From NCBI RefSeq assembly GCF_003660265.1, contig NZ_QXQP01000011.1, positions 1 to 49,727 on the forward strand: a stretch of DNA of 49,727 nucleotides, read 5' to 3'. Both the position numbers and the translations under genes were made by a program. This document shows positions 1-7,015 of the stretch, piece after piece. The DNA is from Helicobacter mehlei (GTDB taxonomy: Bacteria; Campylobacterota; Campylobacteria; Campylobacterales; Helicobacteraceae). Under the pieces are notes generated by a model. The model worked only from the letters and a program-made list of their open reading frames with translations, did not search any database and had not been told where the DNA came from. The first letter of the stretch is position 1, and each line of letters opens with the position of its first letter.

Positions 1-1
1 C

Positions 2-103
2 TACGAGCCCAAACCCGAACCAACACCCAAACCCGAGCCTAAACCGGAACCTAAACCTGAGCCCAAACCCGAACCAACACCCAAACCCGAGCCTAAACCC
101 AAG
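2..103 (+). repeat. Tandem Pro-Lys/Glu-Pro codon repeat in tonB
   Basis: About 100 bases alternate Pro codons with Lys or Glu codons. Near-identical blocks of roughly 30 bases that include CCAACACCCAAACCCGAGCC recur twice. This is the rigid periplasm-spanning arm of TonB. Such tandem repeats can change length by slippage without shifting the frame. The repeat begins before the window. Confidence 0.8.
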
Positions 104-514
104 GAGGAGAGCCAGCAAGAGAGCGCACACAAGCAAGTTAAACCCAAGCAAGAGCCTAAAGAGAATAAAAGACAAGAAGAATCCAATAAAACCACTGAAG
201 GCGCACAAGCTAACCAGCTAGCCTACAACCAAGGCGTGAGTAATGAGTTTTTGATGAAGATTCAGATGGCAATCTCAGCTAAAAATAAATACCCTAGAAT
301 GGCTATGATGCGCGGAATTGAGGGAGAGGTGTTGGTGGAATTTATTTTAAACACCGATGGCACCACCACAGACATTAAGATTTCCAAAAGCTCAGGTTCT
401 GATATTCTCAACCATGCTGCCTTGAATGCGGTTAAAGAGGCATCTAGGTCTTTCCCCACCCCCAAACAACGGGTGCGTTTGCGAATCCCCATCGCCTACA
501 CCATCAAGGAATAG
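2..514 (+). CDS. tonB: TonB energy transducer, 3' part (5' end outside window)
   Basis: Couples the inner-membrane proton motive force, through ExbB/ExbD, to TonB-dependent outer membrane receptors for iron, nickel or haem. The reading frame is open from base 2, so the N-terminal membrane anchor lies outside the window. Visible are a Pro-Lys/Glu-Pro spacer (bases 2-103), a charged Gln/Lys/Glu linker, and a typical TonB C-terminal domain of about 90 residues containing YPRMAMMRGIEGEVLVEF and a final RIPIAYTIKE. An internal ATG at 248 or GTG at 236 could be mistaken for the start, but the proline-rich stretch in the same frame shows these are internal. A hairpin terminator follows. exbB and exbD are probably just upstream, as in H. 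pylori; that is inferred. Family assignment is secure. Confidence 0.92.
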   Translation, partial: YEPKPEPTPKPEPKPEPKPEPKPEPTPKPEPKPKEESQQESAHKQVKPKQEPKENKRQEESNKTTEGAQANQLAYNQGVSNEFLMKIQMAISAKNKYPRMAMMRGIEGEVLVEFILNTDGTTTDIKISKSSGSDILNHAALNAVKEASRSFPTPKQRVRLRIPIAYTIKE

Positions 515-519
515 TTTAA

Positions 520-538
520 AAACCCCTTCAAAGGGTTT
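520..538 (+). terminator. Hairpin after tonB
   Basis: AAACCC (520-525) pairs with GGGTTT (533-538) around a 7-base loop, 6 bases after the tonB stop codon. There is no long T-tract, so termination strength is uncertain. Confidence 0.5.
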
Positions 539-583
539 GATTGCCATTCTCGTTATAATCATGCAAGATGTCAAGGAGTTTTG

Positions 584-808
584 ATGCCTATAGCCCCCAA
601 ACCGGTTAAATTCATCTGTTCTTGTGGGTATTCTAAGGTGGTGTCCTTTAAGAGCGATTGCCTGAGTGGGGCAGATTTGGCCCAAATAGGCAACACCTGC
701 CCTAAGTGCAACAAAGAGATGCAAAGGGGCCACCCAGTGTGTTTGATCGCCTTTTTAAAGGGGTTTGGTGATGCAAAATTTACTTGTTCTTTACAACCCC
801 TTTTATAA
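584..808 (+). CDS. Small zinc-ribbon protein
   Basis: A 74-residue protein. Two cysteine pairs, CSC near residue 13 and CPKC near residue 40, look like a zinc ribbon; a later Cys in KFTCSL may or may not take part. The ATG at 584 has an upstream AAGGAG with suitable spacing; the TTG just before it is less likely as start. The 3' end overlaps the next gene (ATG at 771) by 38 bases, so the two are probably translationally coupled and may act together. I do not recognise an experimentally defined family. Possible roles are nucleic-acid binding or partner to the HEPN-like protein; both are inference. Confidence 0.72.
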   Translation: MPIAPKPVKFICSCGYSKVVSFKSDCLSGADLAQIGNTCPKCNKEMQRGHPVCLIAFLKGFGDAKFTCSLQPLL

Positions 809-1934
809 AACTGATGTGATTGAAGCGCACTTGGAGACTCTCAAAAAGGAGGGCAAAGTCGCCTTTGGCAAAATCCGCCCTAAAACTAAAGACAAAGAAC
901 ACAAATTCCCTGAGAGTTTGGAGCGTATTTATCAAACCACCAACCCGGACAATTTTTTACAACTTTTTTTAACTGATTTTGCCAACTTATTTGTGGCCAA
1001 GGTGGAGGCGGTGCAACACAACTTGGGTCAAAGCAAAGCCCCAAAGTATTACAAAGATGGGAAATATGATGTGGAGGCGTGGTTTATGATCACAGATATA
1101 CAAGAAATAGAGCGCAATGATTTTGCCACCATTCGCGATTGCCACTTGTCCAATTTTATCACTCCCGATTATGGCAACCACACTTTTCGAATCTATGGCA
1201 ATGACTACGATTACCCCTTGCGTATCGAGATGAAGGAGGAGCGGAATTATTTTGAAAGTCCGCAGAAGTTTTATCACTATGTCTTTAAAAGCAAGCGTTT
1301 TTTAACCATCAAAGAGCATTTGATCAATTTGAGTTTTGGCGAACATGCCTACAAACTCCACCATTTGAGCCTAGATAATATCATCTATGCTGAAATGGAA
1401 TACCAAGACAACAGGCAAGACCCACTTTATGATTTTAGTGCGGTGATGGTGCGTTATTCTAAAATCCTAGAGCAAGAGATATATCTTCTTACAAAAGACA
1501 TCGTGGCGTTTTTAAGCCATGTCGATCCGACGATCCTAGAGTTGCGTTATGAATCGATGAACCGATCGTATCTTCTAAGTGGTTTGTTTGGCAAAAAGGG
1601 TCAAAAGCCCAGTCTACATGCCCATAGTAAAATTTTAACCCTCTCTCAAATCCAAAATTTACGCTCCAAATTACCCCCCTTTGTGGCTGATTTTGGCTTA
1701 GGAGAGCTCCCACAAGTCTTGCAAGATTTTACCTTTAAACGCAATAAAGGCGTGCATGAAAGACCTATCAGCCTACAAGAGGTCAGCGGAGTGCGGGTCA
1801 AAATTCTAGGGGTTGCCCATGATAAGAGCTTGGTAAAAAGCTTGCTAAAATGCCTAGTCCAGTGCCGTTTAGAGCTCAAAAACCCCGTGCCTTATTCTCA
1901 AGGGAGTTTGCGTACTGTAAGCACCCGTGCTTAA
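771..1934 (+). CDS. Uncharacterised protein with C-terminal HEPN-like motif
   Basis: About 387 residues, soluble, with no signal peptide. The N-terminal 200 residues are mixed alpha/beta with many aromatic and charged residues. From about residue 220 the protein is helical (MVRYSKILEQEIYLLTKDIV), and near residue 325 it carries RNKGVHERPISLQEVSGV. That matches the RNxxxH (Rx4H) signature followed by a helix seen in HEPN ribonuclease domains of defence and toxin systems. I infer a possible RNase; catalytic function is not established. The start could be ATG 771 or GTG 768. It overlaps the zinc-ribbon gene and converges on the type VII-like operon, with a shared hairpin in between. A hypothetical protein of similar type may exist in other Helicobacter, but I cannot name it. 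Confidence 0.75.
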   Translation: MQNLLVLYNPFYKTDVIEAHLETLKKEGKVAFGKIRPKTKDKEHKFPESLERIYQTTNPDNFLQLFLTDFANLFVAKVEAVQHNLGQSKAPKYYKDGKYDVEAWFMITDIQEIERNDFATIRDCHLSNFITPDYGNHTFRIYGNDYDYPLRIEMKEERNYFESPQKFYHYVFKSKRFLTIKEHLINLSFGEHAYKLHHLSLDNIIYAEMEYQDNRQDPLYDFSAVMVRYSKILEQEIYLLTKDIVAFLSHVDPTILELRYESMNRSYLLSGLFGKKGQKPSLHAHSKILTLSQIQNLRSKLPPFVADFGLGELPQVLQDFTFKRNKGVHERPISLQEVSGVRVKILGVAHDKSLVKSLLKCLVQCRLELKNPVPYSQGSLRTVSTRA

Positions 1935-1954
1935 AACCCTGACCCTTAGGGTTT
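1934..1954. terminator. Bidirectional hairpin between convergent genes
   Basis: AAACCCT (1934-1940), a 7-base loop and AGGGTTT (1948-1954) sit exactly between the plus-strand HEPN-like gene and the end of the minus-strand operon. It could end transcription from either side. Confidence 0.6.
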
Positions 1955-1969
1955 CAACCTATGGAGGTG

Positions 1970-2824
1970 CTAGGATTTTTGATCGAGACTATAGGGTCTA
2001 AAATCCCTCCATTGATCGGCTGTCTTATCTATAAAACGCGCGTTTATAGGGCTTAGTTCAGCTTTGGTCTCCCTAGGACTAGCTTTTTCTAAATTCTCTT
2101 TGTTGCTCTTAAAGACAATGCGGTAGCGGAAATGATCTAACATAGGCTTGAGATCATGATTACCCATAACATTTTTAAGATTGCTGGCAAAGACAATGAA
2201 GTGCTGTTCATTATCCATGGACTTCTCTAAAAATGCCTGCCACATACCTAGAGAACCGCCCCTGCTACGATGTAAATCTGTTGCCTCATCTAAAGAGTCG
2301 ATGAGAATAAAGCTACCCGGTGCTAGATTCTCCGCAAAAAGCTGGGCGTTGGTGTGGGTAACTACAATCCCAAAGGGTTGCAACACAGAGGCATGGCTAG
2401 CGATCTGTTTGCTAGCGTTGTAGTAGTAAAGTTGTTTGCCAGTTACTTGTAAATTTTTGCCAATAATCTGAAGCCAAGCAATTTGGGTGGCTAGATCATG
2501 GCTCACCATGAGCAAATGGGATTGTGGGGCATCCTCAAAGCGCAAAATAAAGTCTTTCCCCTTATAACCCGCATCCACGCCTAGCTGTAAAGCCGCACCC
2601 TGCACTTGCAAACTTGTAGGCATCGTAACTGGGAGTTCGCCATTGTAAAGCTCGTGCTCTACAGGCTTTGTGCCTCTCTCTTGGGCGGCTTTGATGGTTT
2701 CTTGAATAAGGGCAGGGAGTTTCTCATTAGTTGCATAGGGGATAGTCATAGATACATGGCAAATAGGATGTCCGCCATTGTTGTTGTAAATGCCCTCTGG
2801 GTTGCCCTTAAGGTGGCAAGCCAT
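1970..2824 (-). CDS. FtsK/EssC-like ATPase, C-terminal fragment after frameshift
   Basis: The first ~50 residues complete the RecA-like fold that the upstream ORF lacks: DDMACHLKGNPEGIYNNNGG is the strand region that normally follows the sensor segment of FtsK/SpoIIIE domains. The rest looks like a second, degenerate ATPase module: no P-loop (LLMVSHDLATQIA at the expected place) but a Walker B-like FILIDSLDEA. EssC-type ATPases also carry degenerate distal domains. The frame upstream of its first ATG reads VSLRDD, which directly continues the end of the preceding ORF if one T is added to the TTT at 2835-2837. It is therefore almost certainly not a separate gene but part of one ~816-residue ATPase, near the size I recall for H. 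pylori HP0066. It is the last gene of the operon. Confidence 0.8.
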   Translation of the reverse strand: MACHLKGNPEGIYNNNGGHPICHVSMTIPYATNEKLPALIQETIKAAQERGTKPVEHELYNGELPVTMPTSLQVQGAALQLGVDAGYKGKDFILRFEDAPQSHLLMVSHDLATQIAWLQIIGKNLQVTGKQLYYYNASKQIASHASVLQPFGIVVTHTNAQLFAENLAPGSFILIDSLDEATDLHRSRGGSLGMWQAFLEKSMDNEQHFIVFASNLKNVMGNHDLKPMLDHFRYRIVFKSNKENLEKASPRETKAELSPINARFIDKTADQWRDFRPYSLDQKS

Positions 2825-2832
2825 ATCATCTC

Positions 2833-4305
2833 TTAAACTGACATGCTATCCTCTGCATCCATTGCCAAAGCCACACGATTGCCAATCTGGGCTTTCATGC
2901 TCTGTGGGATATTAGTTCCACGCATGGTTTGGGTAGAAAAGATGAAGTGAATCCCATAACTACGCCCTTTTTTGAGCAACCTGCTCAACAAGTCCGATAC
3001 AGAATCGCCCTCTTTCATGTTCAAAAAGAGTTCTTGAAACTCATCAATCACCACCACTATTCTGGACATAGATTGCTTGGCATTGTGGCGGTAGCCCTTA
3101 AAGTCTTTGACTCCACACTCCTTAAATTTCTCCGATCGCGCAACCATCTCATTATTGAGCGATGCTAGAAACTCGATCCCAAAGGATACAGAAGCCTGCA
3201 CACTCACCAATTCAGCATGTTCTAAGGTCGGGTTGGCATAGGCATTAAATTCTACGCCCTCTTTATAATCTAGCAAGAATAAGCGTAATTCATCTGGGGA
3301 GTAGTAAAAGGCTAGATTTTGGATCAACACATTTAAAAAGTTGGATTTTCCGCTCCCACTACGCCCACATACTAAAGTGTGGTGCTGGGTTTGATCCCCC
3401 CCAATCTCAAATAAAACTTCTTTGTGATCGCTATTCCAACCAATGGGCACGCTCACAATAAAGGTGCTTTGCTTGCTCCAAAACTCCTTAGGTCTTTGCA
3501 AGGTATCAATTTCGCGCTTAACTTGCTTGCGTTCGCTATAATATTGTTCCACTTCGTGCGCAAAAGCGTTTAAATGCTCTTGAGACACGCTAAAATCATG
3601 CACCACATTTAAATCGACATGCTCTAAGTCAGCCACAGCTTCAAAGTCTTGCCCATAATTTTCTAAATATCCCATTAAGGCTTTAAGTCCAGCAGAAGCC
3701 TCGCCCTCACTCTCACTATGAATAAAGCTCAACACCCCATTAGCCGGTCCAAAGCGCACAATTTTTTGCAAATAATACAAGCTCTCCCCATCCAGCGCAT
3801 CCACCCCACTTAAAAATAACGCACGCACTTCTAAAATATCCGGGTTATTGCGGTTAAAGTGCATAAAATCTCTGTAGTTGGCTAGTTTTTCTTGTAAATT
3901 CACTTTCAAGTAATTATAAAGACTCTTTAAAGCCTCGTTGATCTCATCGCTCTCTGTGAGAATCTTCTGCTTGTAGATAAAGTCATTGTCTTTTTTAAGC
4001 AATCTTCTAGCCAGCGCAAAAATACCCCCAAGACTGAGCGCATCTACCAAGACCACTTCTAAATGCGTGAGGGGGATTGTTGAGATCAGGCGCATCAATG
4101 CCTCGCGCATAAATCTAGGCGTATTTGGGCTATTTCCAAAGAGAGCGGGTGGAGGAAAAGTATAGGTTTTAGGGGCATAAAAGGGCTCAAAACTCTCAGG
4201 GGTATGCCCATCACGCACTTCATAGAGTCCTAGGGCTAGAAAATCCGGATATTCTTTGCTGTGATTAACATGCAACTCCCCACCAATTGGGGTTGAATCG
4301 CGCAC
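2833..4305 (-). CDS. FtsK/SpoIIIE (EssC-type) ATPase, central part
   Basis: 490 residues from an unlikely GTG start with no ribosome site. Walker A is GRSGSGKS (residues 314-321) and Walker B is RIVVVIDEF (415-423); FSTQTMRGTNIPQSMKAQIG (457-476) matches the sensor and arginine region of FtsK/SpoIIIE/EssC motors. The ~300 residues before the P-loop are helical and not membrane spanning, unlike chromosome-segregating FtsK. With the WXG100 gene in the same operon, the natural reading is the motor of a type VII-like secretion system; DNA pumping remains possible. The real start is probably ATG 4421, which has a good ribosome site, with a frame change between about 4373 and 4236. The downstream end is cut by the TAA at 2833, inside the ATPase fold. 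The gene is thus broken twice as read. Confidence 0.85.
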   Translation of the reverse strand: MRDSTPIGGELHVNHSKEYPDFLALGLYEVRDGHTPESFEPFYAPKTYTFPPPALFGNSPNTPRFMREALMRLISTIPLTHLEVVLVDALSLGGIFALARRLLKKDNDFIYKQKILTESDEINEALKSLYNYLKVNLQEKLANYRDFMHFNRNNPDILEVRALFLSGVDALDGESLYYLQKIVRFGPANGVLSFIHSESEGEASAGLKALMGYLENYGQDFEAVADLEHVDLNVVHDFSVSQEHLNAFAHEVEQYYSERKQVKREIDTLQRPKEFWSKQSTFIVSVPIGWNSDHKEVLFEIGGDQTQHHTLVCGRSGSGKSNFLNVLIQNLAFYYSPDELRLFLLDYKEGVEFNAYANPTLEHAELVSVQASVSFGIEFLASLNNEMVARSEKFKECGVKDFKGYRHNAKQSMSRIVVVIDEFQELFLNMKEGDSVSDLLSRLLKKGRSYGIHFIFSTQTMRGTNIPQSMKAQIGNRVALAMDAEDSMSV

Positions 4306-4421
4306 ACCTGCTTGATTTGTGATTGCATATTGTCTAAGCTTTCTTGAATCAAAGATGCGGGCGCATTCTCAAAACGCACACTTTTGAGAATATCATCTAA
4401 ATTTTTTAAGCTACGATCCAT
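4236..4421 (-). CDS. FtsK/EssC-like ATPase, N-terminal fragment
   Basis: 61 residues from an ATG preceded by AGGAG at ideal spacing. It starts 8 bases after the previous gene ends, as expected for the next cistron of the operon. MDRSLKNLDDILKSVRFENA is a charged helical start. The ORF overlaps the main ATPase ORF in another frame for 70 bases. The overlapping region of the main frame reads RDSTPIGGELHVNHSKEYP and fits its continuation better than this ORF's own tail, so a frameshift is suspected and this is the true N-terminus of the ATPase. A short independent protein is possible but less likely. Confidence 0.6.
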   Translation of the reverse strand: MDRSLKNLDDILKSVRFENAPASLIQESLDNMQSQIKQVCAIQPQLVGSCMLITAKNIRIF

Positions 4422-4429
4422 GCGTTCTC

Positions 4430-4705
4430 CTAAGGGTTGATATTTTGGGCTTGTTTGATCAAACCTCTAGCCTCATCTAAGCGGTTTTCAATCATCTGCT
4501 TAGTGTTGTTGATCTCGTATTCTAGGTTTTCTAAGCGGTTGGTGAGACTACACATGGGGTAAAAGACCTCTACACTTAACTTGGCCCCCAAATCGTCATC
4601 CATCGCCTCTAAAAATTGCTCCTCTAGCCCTTGTAAAGTCTGTGTGCTCCCATCATAATGCATGCGTGTCCTTAGCCCTCTAATTTTTTCATAAACATGT
4701 CCCAA
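4430..4705 (-). CDS. Small helical protein of the type VII-like operon
   Basis: 91 residues, almost entirely helical, with heptad-like spacing (LTNRLENLEYEINNTKQMIE) and no signal peptide or membrane segment. It overlaps the end of the SUKH gene by 34 bases and is followed closely by the ATPase, so it is an integral operon member. Size and helicity would suit a WXG100-like partner, chaperone or adaptor, but there is no clear W-x-G turn. I do not recognise the family; H. pylori HP0065 occupies the equivalent place if my memory of that locus is right. Confidence 0.7.
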   Translation of the reverse strand: MGHVYEKIRGLRTRMHYDGSTQTLQGLEEQFLEAMDDDLGAKLSVEVFYPMCSLTNRLENLEYEINNTKQMIENRLDEARGLIKQAQNINP

Positions 4706-5094
4706 GCCAATAAGGGCGTTTTGGTGTAGGTGTCTGTGTCTAGGAATAAGACCTGTTGGTTGCTGGTATCCAAGAGATAATAACCCCCATACCCATCGCT
4801 CCCAAAGACAATTTCACTCTGCCCCAAATGCTCTTTGAGACTCTCCATGAAAAACACAAAGAGGCATTTACCCTCTGTGTTGAAGTCCAGCACATTTTTA
4901 AAGCTATAGTTTTTATTGCCAATGGAGAAACTGCGTTTAGGGGGAATCGCATTGTTGTTACGCCTTAAAAAGTCAATGAATGTGGGGCTAAATTCTTGCT
5001 TGCTAAAATCTTGTGCGGCTTGCAATCCCTCCTCTTGTAAAGGGATCGCAAAATCCCAACTTAAACCTTGAGTTGTGTTGCCATTTGTTGCCAT
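4672..5094 (-). CDS. SUKH (SMI1/KNR4) family immunity protein
   Basis: 140 residues from ATG 5094, which has AAAGG about 9 bases upstream; the frame is open further upstream but only as overlap with the toxin gene. SUKH hallmarks are an N-terminal helix leading to FSPTFIDFLRRNNNA, then GKCLFVFFMES, FGSDGYGGYYLLD and VLFLDTD, matching the usual W/F-G-x-G-x-x-Y-x-L-D core. SUKH proteins are best known as immunity proteins that bind and block nuclease toxins of polymorphic toxin systems, including HNH/WHH nucleases. It sits directly after, and overlapping, a protein with just such a nuclease domain. The pairing is inferred from family knowledge and gene order. Confidence 0.85.
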   Translation of the reverse strand: MATNGNTTQGLSWDFAIPLQEEGLQAAQDFSKQEFSPTFIDFLRRNNNAIPPKRSFSIGNKNYSFKNVLDFNTEGKCLFVFFMESLKEHLGQSEIVFGSDGYGGYYLLDTSNQQVLFLDTDTYTKTPLLAWDMFMKKLEG

Positions 5095-6082
5095 AGGGGA
5101 TAACCTTTGCTGTGGGGACTTTGAGTAAAATTTCTTCACGCACAAGTTGCATGGTGCCTAGTGGTGGGTTGCCATCAAAATGCCAGAGATAACCCTTAGG
5201 GGTGATGCCCTTGTTAATCTGCGCTTTTTCTTCATCATCAAACAGATTTTGCAAAGAGGTGCGTTCTTCTAGGGCTTTTTGCAAAGCCTTGATCGCGCGG
5301 AAGTGTAACATAGATTTTTCCTCATTTAAATGTTCTAAGTCTATGGTGGTGGAAAACACTCCCGGAAAAATAGGCAAATTAAACTCACTGAAGGGGATGT
5401 CAAAATCATTTTGGGGGTTTGTGTTAAAGTCCTCTTTTTGTCCCTCTAAGAGCTCTTGGTATTTGGTGTTTGCCTCTTGGATTTGTTGCTCTCTGGCATT
5501 GGGTCTGAGCTGTTCTTGCAAAGCTTCTAGTTGTGCGGATAATTCTTGTAATTTTTGGAATTGTGGTGGGGGAATGTTGTATGCTTGCTCGATAATGCTA
5601 GCCGCCTCATTGGAACGCCGGCAGAGTTGGTTATGTTCCTCATCATAGTCCAGCAATAAGCCCTTGCTTTGTTGGTAGGCTTCCTCTAAGAGCTGACTCT
5701 CAATGCGTTTAATCTGCTCGCTGTAAATCTCTAAAGCCTGCTCAAGCAGAGCGACCTTTTCTTCCCATTGTTTGCGTTTATTAGTGGCTATGGTCAGGGC
5801 AGCTGTGGCTGTGGCTACAGCTACCATAGTCCAAGGTTCCGGGGTTAGCCATGCAAGCATAAGCAAATATTCGCGATACTCTTCAGTTTTTCTAGCATCC
5901 GCTAGCCCCACTCTAGCCTCTTCTAGAAACTTCTTGGTGTTGCGGTACTCCTCACAGATCGCTTCGTAATACTCCTGCAATTCTTGCAAAAAGTCGCGTG
6001 TTCTTTGTTGCAACGCATCTCTAAAAAGGCGCAACTGCGTAATGACTTGGCGTAGTTGCTCCGTATCGACATTAACAGGCAT
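5003..6082 (-). CDS. WXG/LXG-like toxin with HNH (WHH-type) nuclease C-terminus
   Basis: 359 residues. Residues 1-80 are amphipathic helices as in WXG/LXG export domains (VDTEQLRQVITQLRLFRDAL); a short hydrophobic stretch follows (MVAVATATAALTIA, ~94-107), then a long coiled coil to ~210. The C-terminus has GYLWHFDGNPPLGTMQLV, typical of HNH/ENDO VII nucleases of the WHH group (usual form GYxWHHxxxxxxMQLV). The annotated tail is probably wrong. One extra T in the TTTT at 5127-5130 would make the frame continue as FTQSPHSKGYPLWQQ and stop at 5061, restoring the family's PHxxGxxxW element. The start ATG overlaps the WXG100 stop (TGATG) and has GGAGG upstream. Likely role: DNase effector exported by the neighbouring ATPase. 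Some expected catalytic His positions are Phe (WHF; EEIF), so activity is uncertain. Confidence 0.82.
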   Translation of the reverse strand: MPVNVDTEQLRQVITQLRLFRDALQQRTRDFLQELQEYYEAICEEYRNTKKFLEEARVGLADARKTEEYREYLLMLAWLTPEPWTMVAVATATAALTIATNKRKQWEEKVALLEQALEIYSEQIKRIESQLLEEAYQQSKGLLLDYDEEHNQLCRRSNEAASIIEQAYNIPPPQFQKLQELSAQLEALQEQLRPNAREQQIQEANTKYQELLEGQKEDFNTNPQNDFDIPFSEFNLPIFPGVFSTTIDLEHLNEEKSMLHFRAIKALQKALEERTSLQNLFDDEEKAQINKGITPKGYLWHFDGNPPLGTMQLVREEILLKVPTAKVIPYGNKWQHNSRFKLGFCDPFTRGGIASRTRF

Positions 6083-6351
6083 CAGATGCCTCCATAAGTC
6101 CTAAGTTCCTCAACCTTGCGTCTAAGCCATGCGACTTGCTCGGTCGCATCGGTATCAAAGCGTTTTAGAAACGACTCTAAATCCCGCAAGACTTCCTCAA
6201 ACTCCAAATATTTTTTATCGCCCCAAGTATCTCCTAAAGAGCGAAAATGCCCATTAAGACTATTGACCATGTCGTTGAGATCGTCTAAGAATTGCTGTAA
6301 ATGATTGGCAAAACCCTCAATTTCATCTGAATCGGCTCGTGCTACTGACAT
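6082..6351 (-). CDS. WXG100 (ESAT-6-like) protein, HP0062-like
   Basis: 89 residues, an all-helical hairpin. The turn reads SLGDTWGDKKYLEFEE: W-G-D in place of W-x-G, followed by the conserved F, as in many WXG100 relatives. It closely resembles my recollection of H. pylori HP0062, whose crystal structure showed an ESAT-6/WXG100-like fold (shared features include NSL..HF..L...W.D and EQ.AWL). WXG100 proteins are small substrates or cofactors of type VII secretion. ATG 6351 has an ideal AAGGAG; the TTG at 6354 is not needed. It is coupled to the downstream toxin gene by a TGATG overlap, suggesting the two are made in fixed ratio and perhaps exported together. Confidence 0.88.
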   Translation of the reverse strand: MSVARADSDEIEGFANHLQQFLDDLNDMVNSLNGHFRSLGDTWGDKKYLEFEEVLRDLESFLKRFDTDATEQVAWLRRKVEELRTYGGI

Positions 6352-6400
6352 CAAAACTCCTTGTTTTAAATTTTCTTAAATCCCGCCCAACCACACCACT

Positions 6401-7003
6401 TTACACATTCTCCTCATCTACACTAGGTTTGTCATCCCCCTTAAGGGAGGCTTTAGTAGAGAGGGTGCGCTCTACAGGTGTACGCTTTTGGGTTTTTTCT
6501 CCATAGATAGCTTCTTGATGGGGTTTGAGGCTATCCTTGCTATAACCATAAAAACCCGTTGAGGGTCTTTCATCCTCAAAGGATGTTTCCTGTGGGTGTT
6601 CCAAATTGGCATTGGTGAATAAGAGGGTTGCAGAGGGCAGAGGATATAACTGACAGCCTGCAAAATCCTCAAAATTAAAACGCATGGAACAATCCCTCTC
6701 AAGGACGTCACGCACATCTGCCATGCGTGCATGATTCCAAATGCTATCCTCTAAGCGATCTTTAAAATCAGGGGTATTTAGCACGATACTATGCTTGTGG
6801 GCTTTATTGAGCCACACAAAGGCATAGTCTTTATGCCCTTTGGGATCGATGTTAAAGACCCGCTGGAAGTCCTCCCAAAAACTCTCAGAGATGTCCTCAA
6901 AGCGTGCCTTGTTGGCTAAATTGGATGCTCTAACTTCTCCATCTTTATGTTGGAGTACGCACACGCAATTACTAGTCAGCACAAAAACATAGGTATAACG
7001 CAT
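6401..7003 (-). CDS. Unknown protein of the type VII-like operon
   Basis: 200 residues with no recognisable domain. The N-terminal half looks folded (YVFVLTSNCVCVLQHKDGE, then a helical region with DSIWNHARMADVRDVL). The last ~70 residues are polar and low in hydrophobics, probably disordered. ATG 7003 has AAAGGAG at good spacing and lies 12 bases after the Hsp70-like gene, so the two are co-transcribed. Its fixed position between Hsp70-like and WXG100 genes matches HP0061 in H. pylori as I recall it. It could be an adaptor between chaperone and substrates; that is a guess from position. Confidence 0.72.
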   Translation of the reverse strand: MRYTYVFVLTSNCVCVLQHKDGEVRASNLANKARFEDISESFWEDFQRVFNIDPKGHKDYAFVWLNKAHKHSIVLNTPDFKDRLEDSIWNHARMADVRDVLERDCSMRFNFEDFAGCQLYPLPSATLLFTNANLEHPQETSFEDERPSTGFYGYSKDSLKPHQEAIYGEKTQKRTPVERTLSTKASLKGDDKPSVDEENV

Positions 7004-7015
7004 GCCACTCCTTTA

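Noticed and set aside
1-195. Minus-strand ORF opposite the tonB repeat (Gly/Leu/Ser-rich)
   Set aside because: Its repeats are the complement of the Pro-Lys/Glu-Pro codons of tonB; no start signal and no partner gene.
2833-2840. Programmed -1 frameshift site in the FtsK-like gene
   Set aside because: The direction fits -1, but no X-XXY-YYZ heptamer is present in the right phase and I see no clear downstream stimulatory stem; a missing T is simpler.
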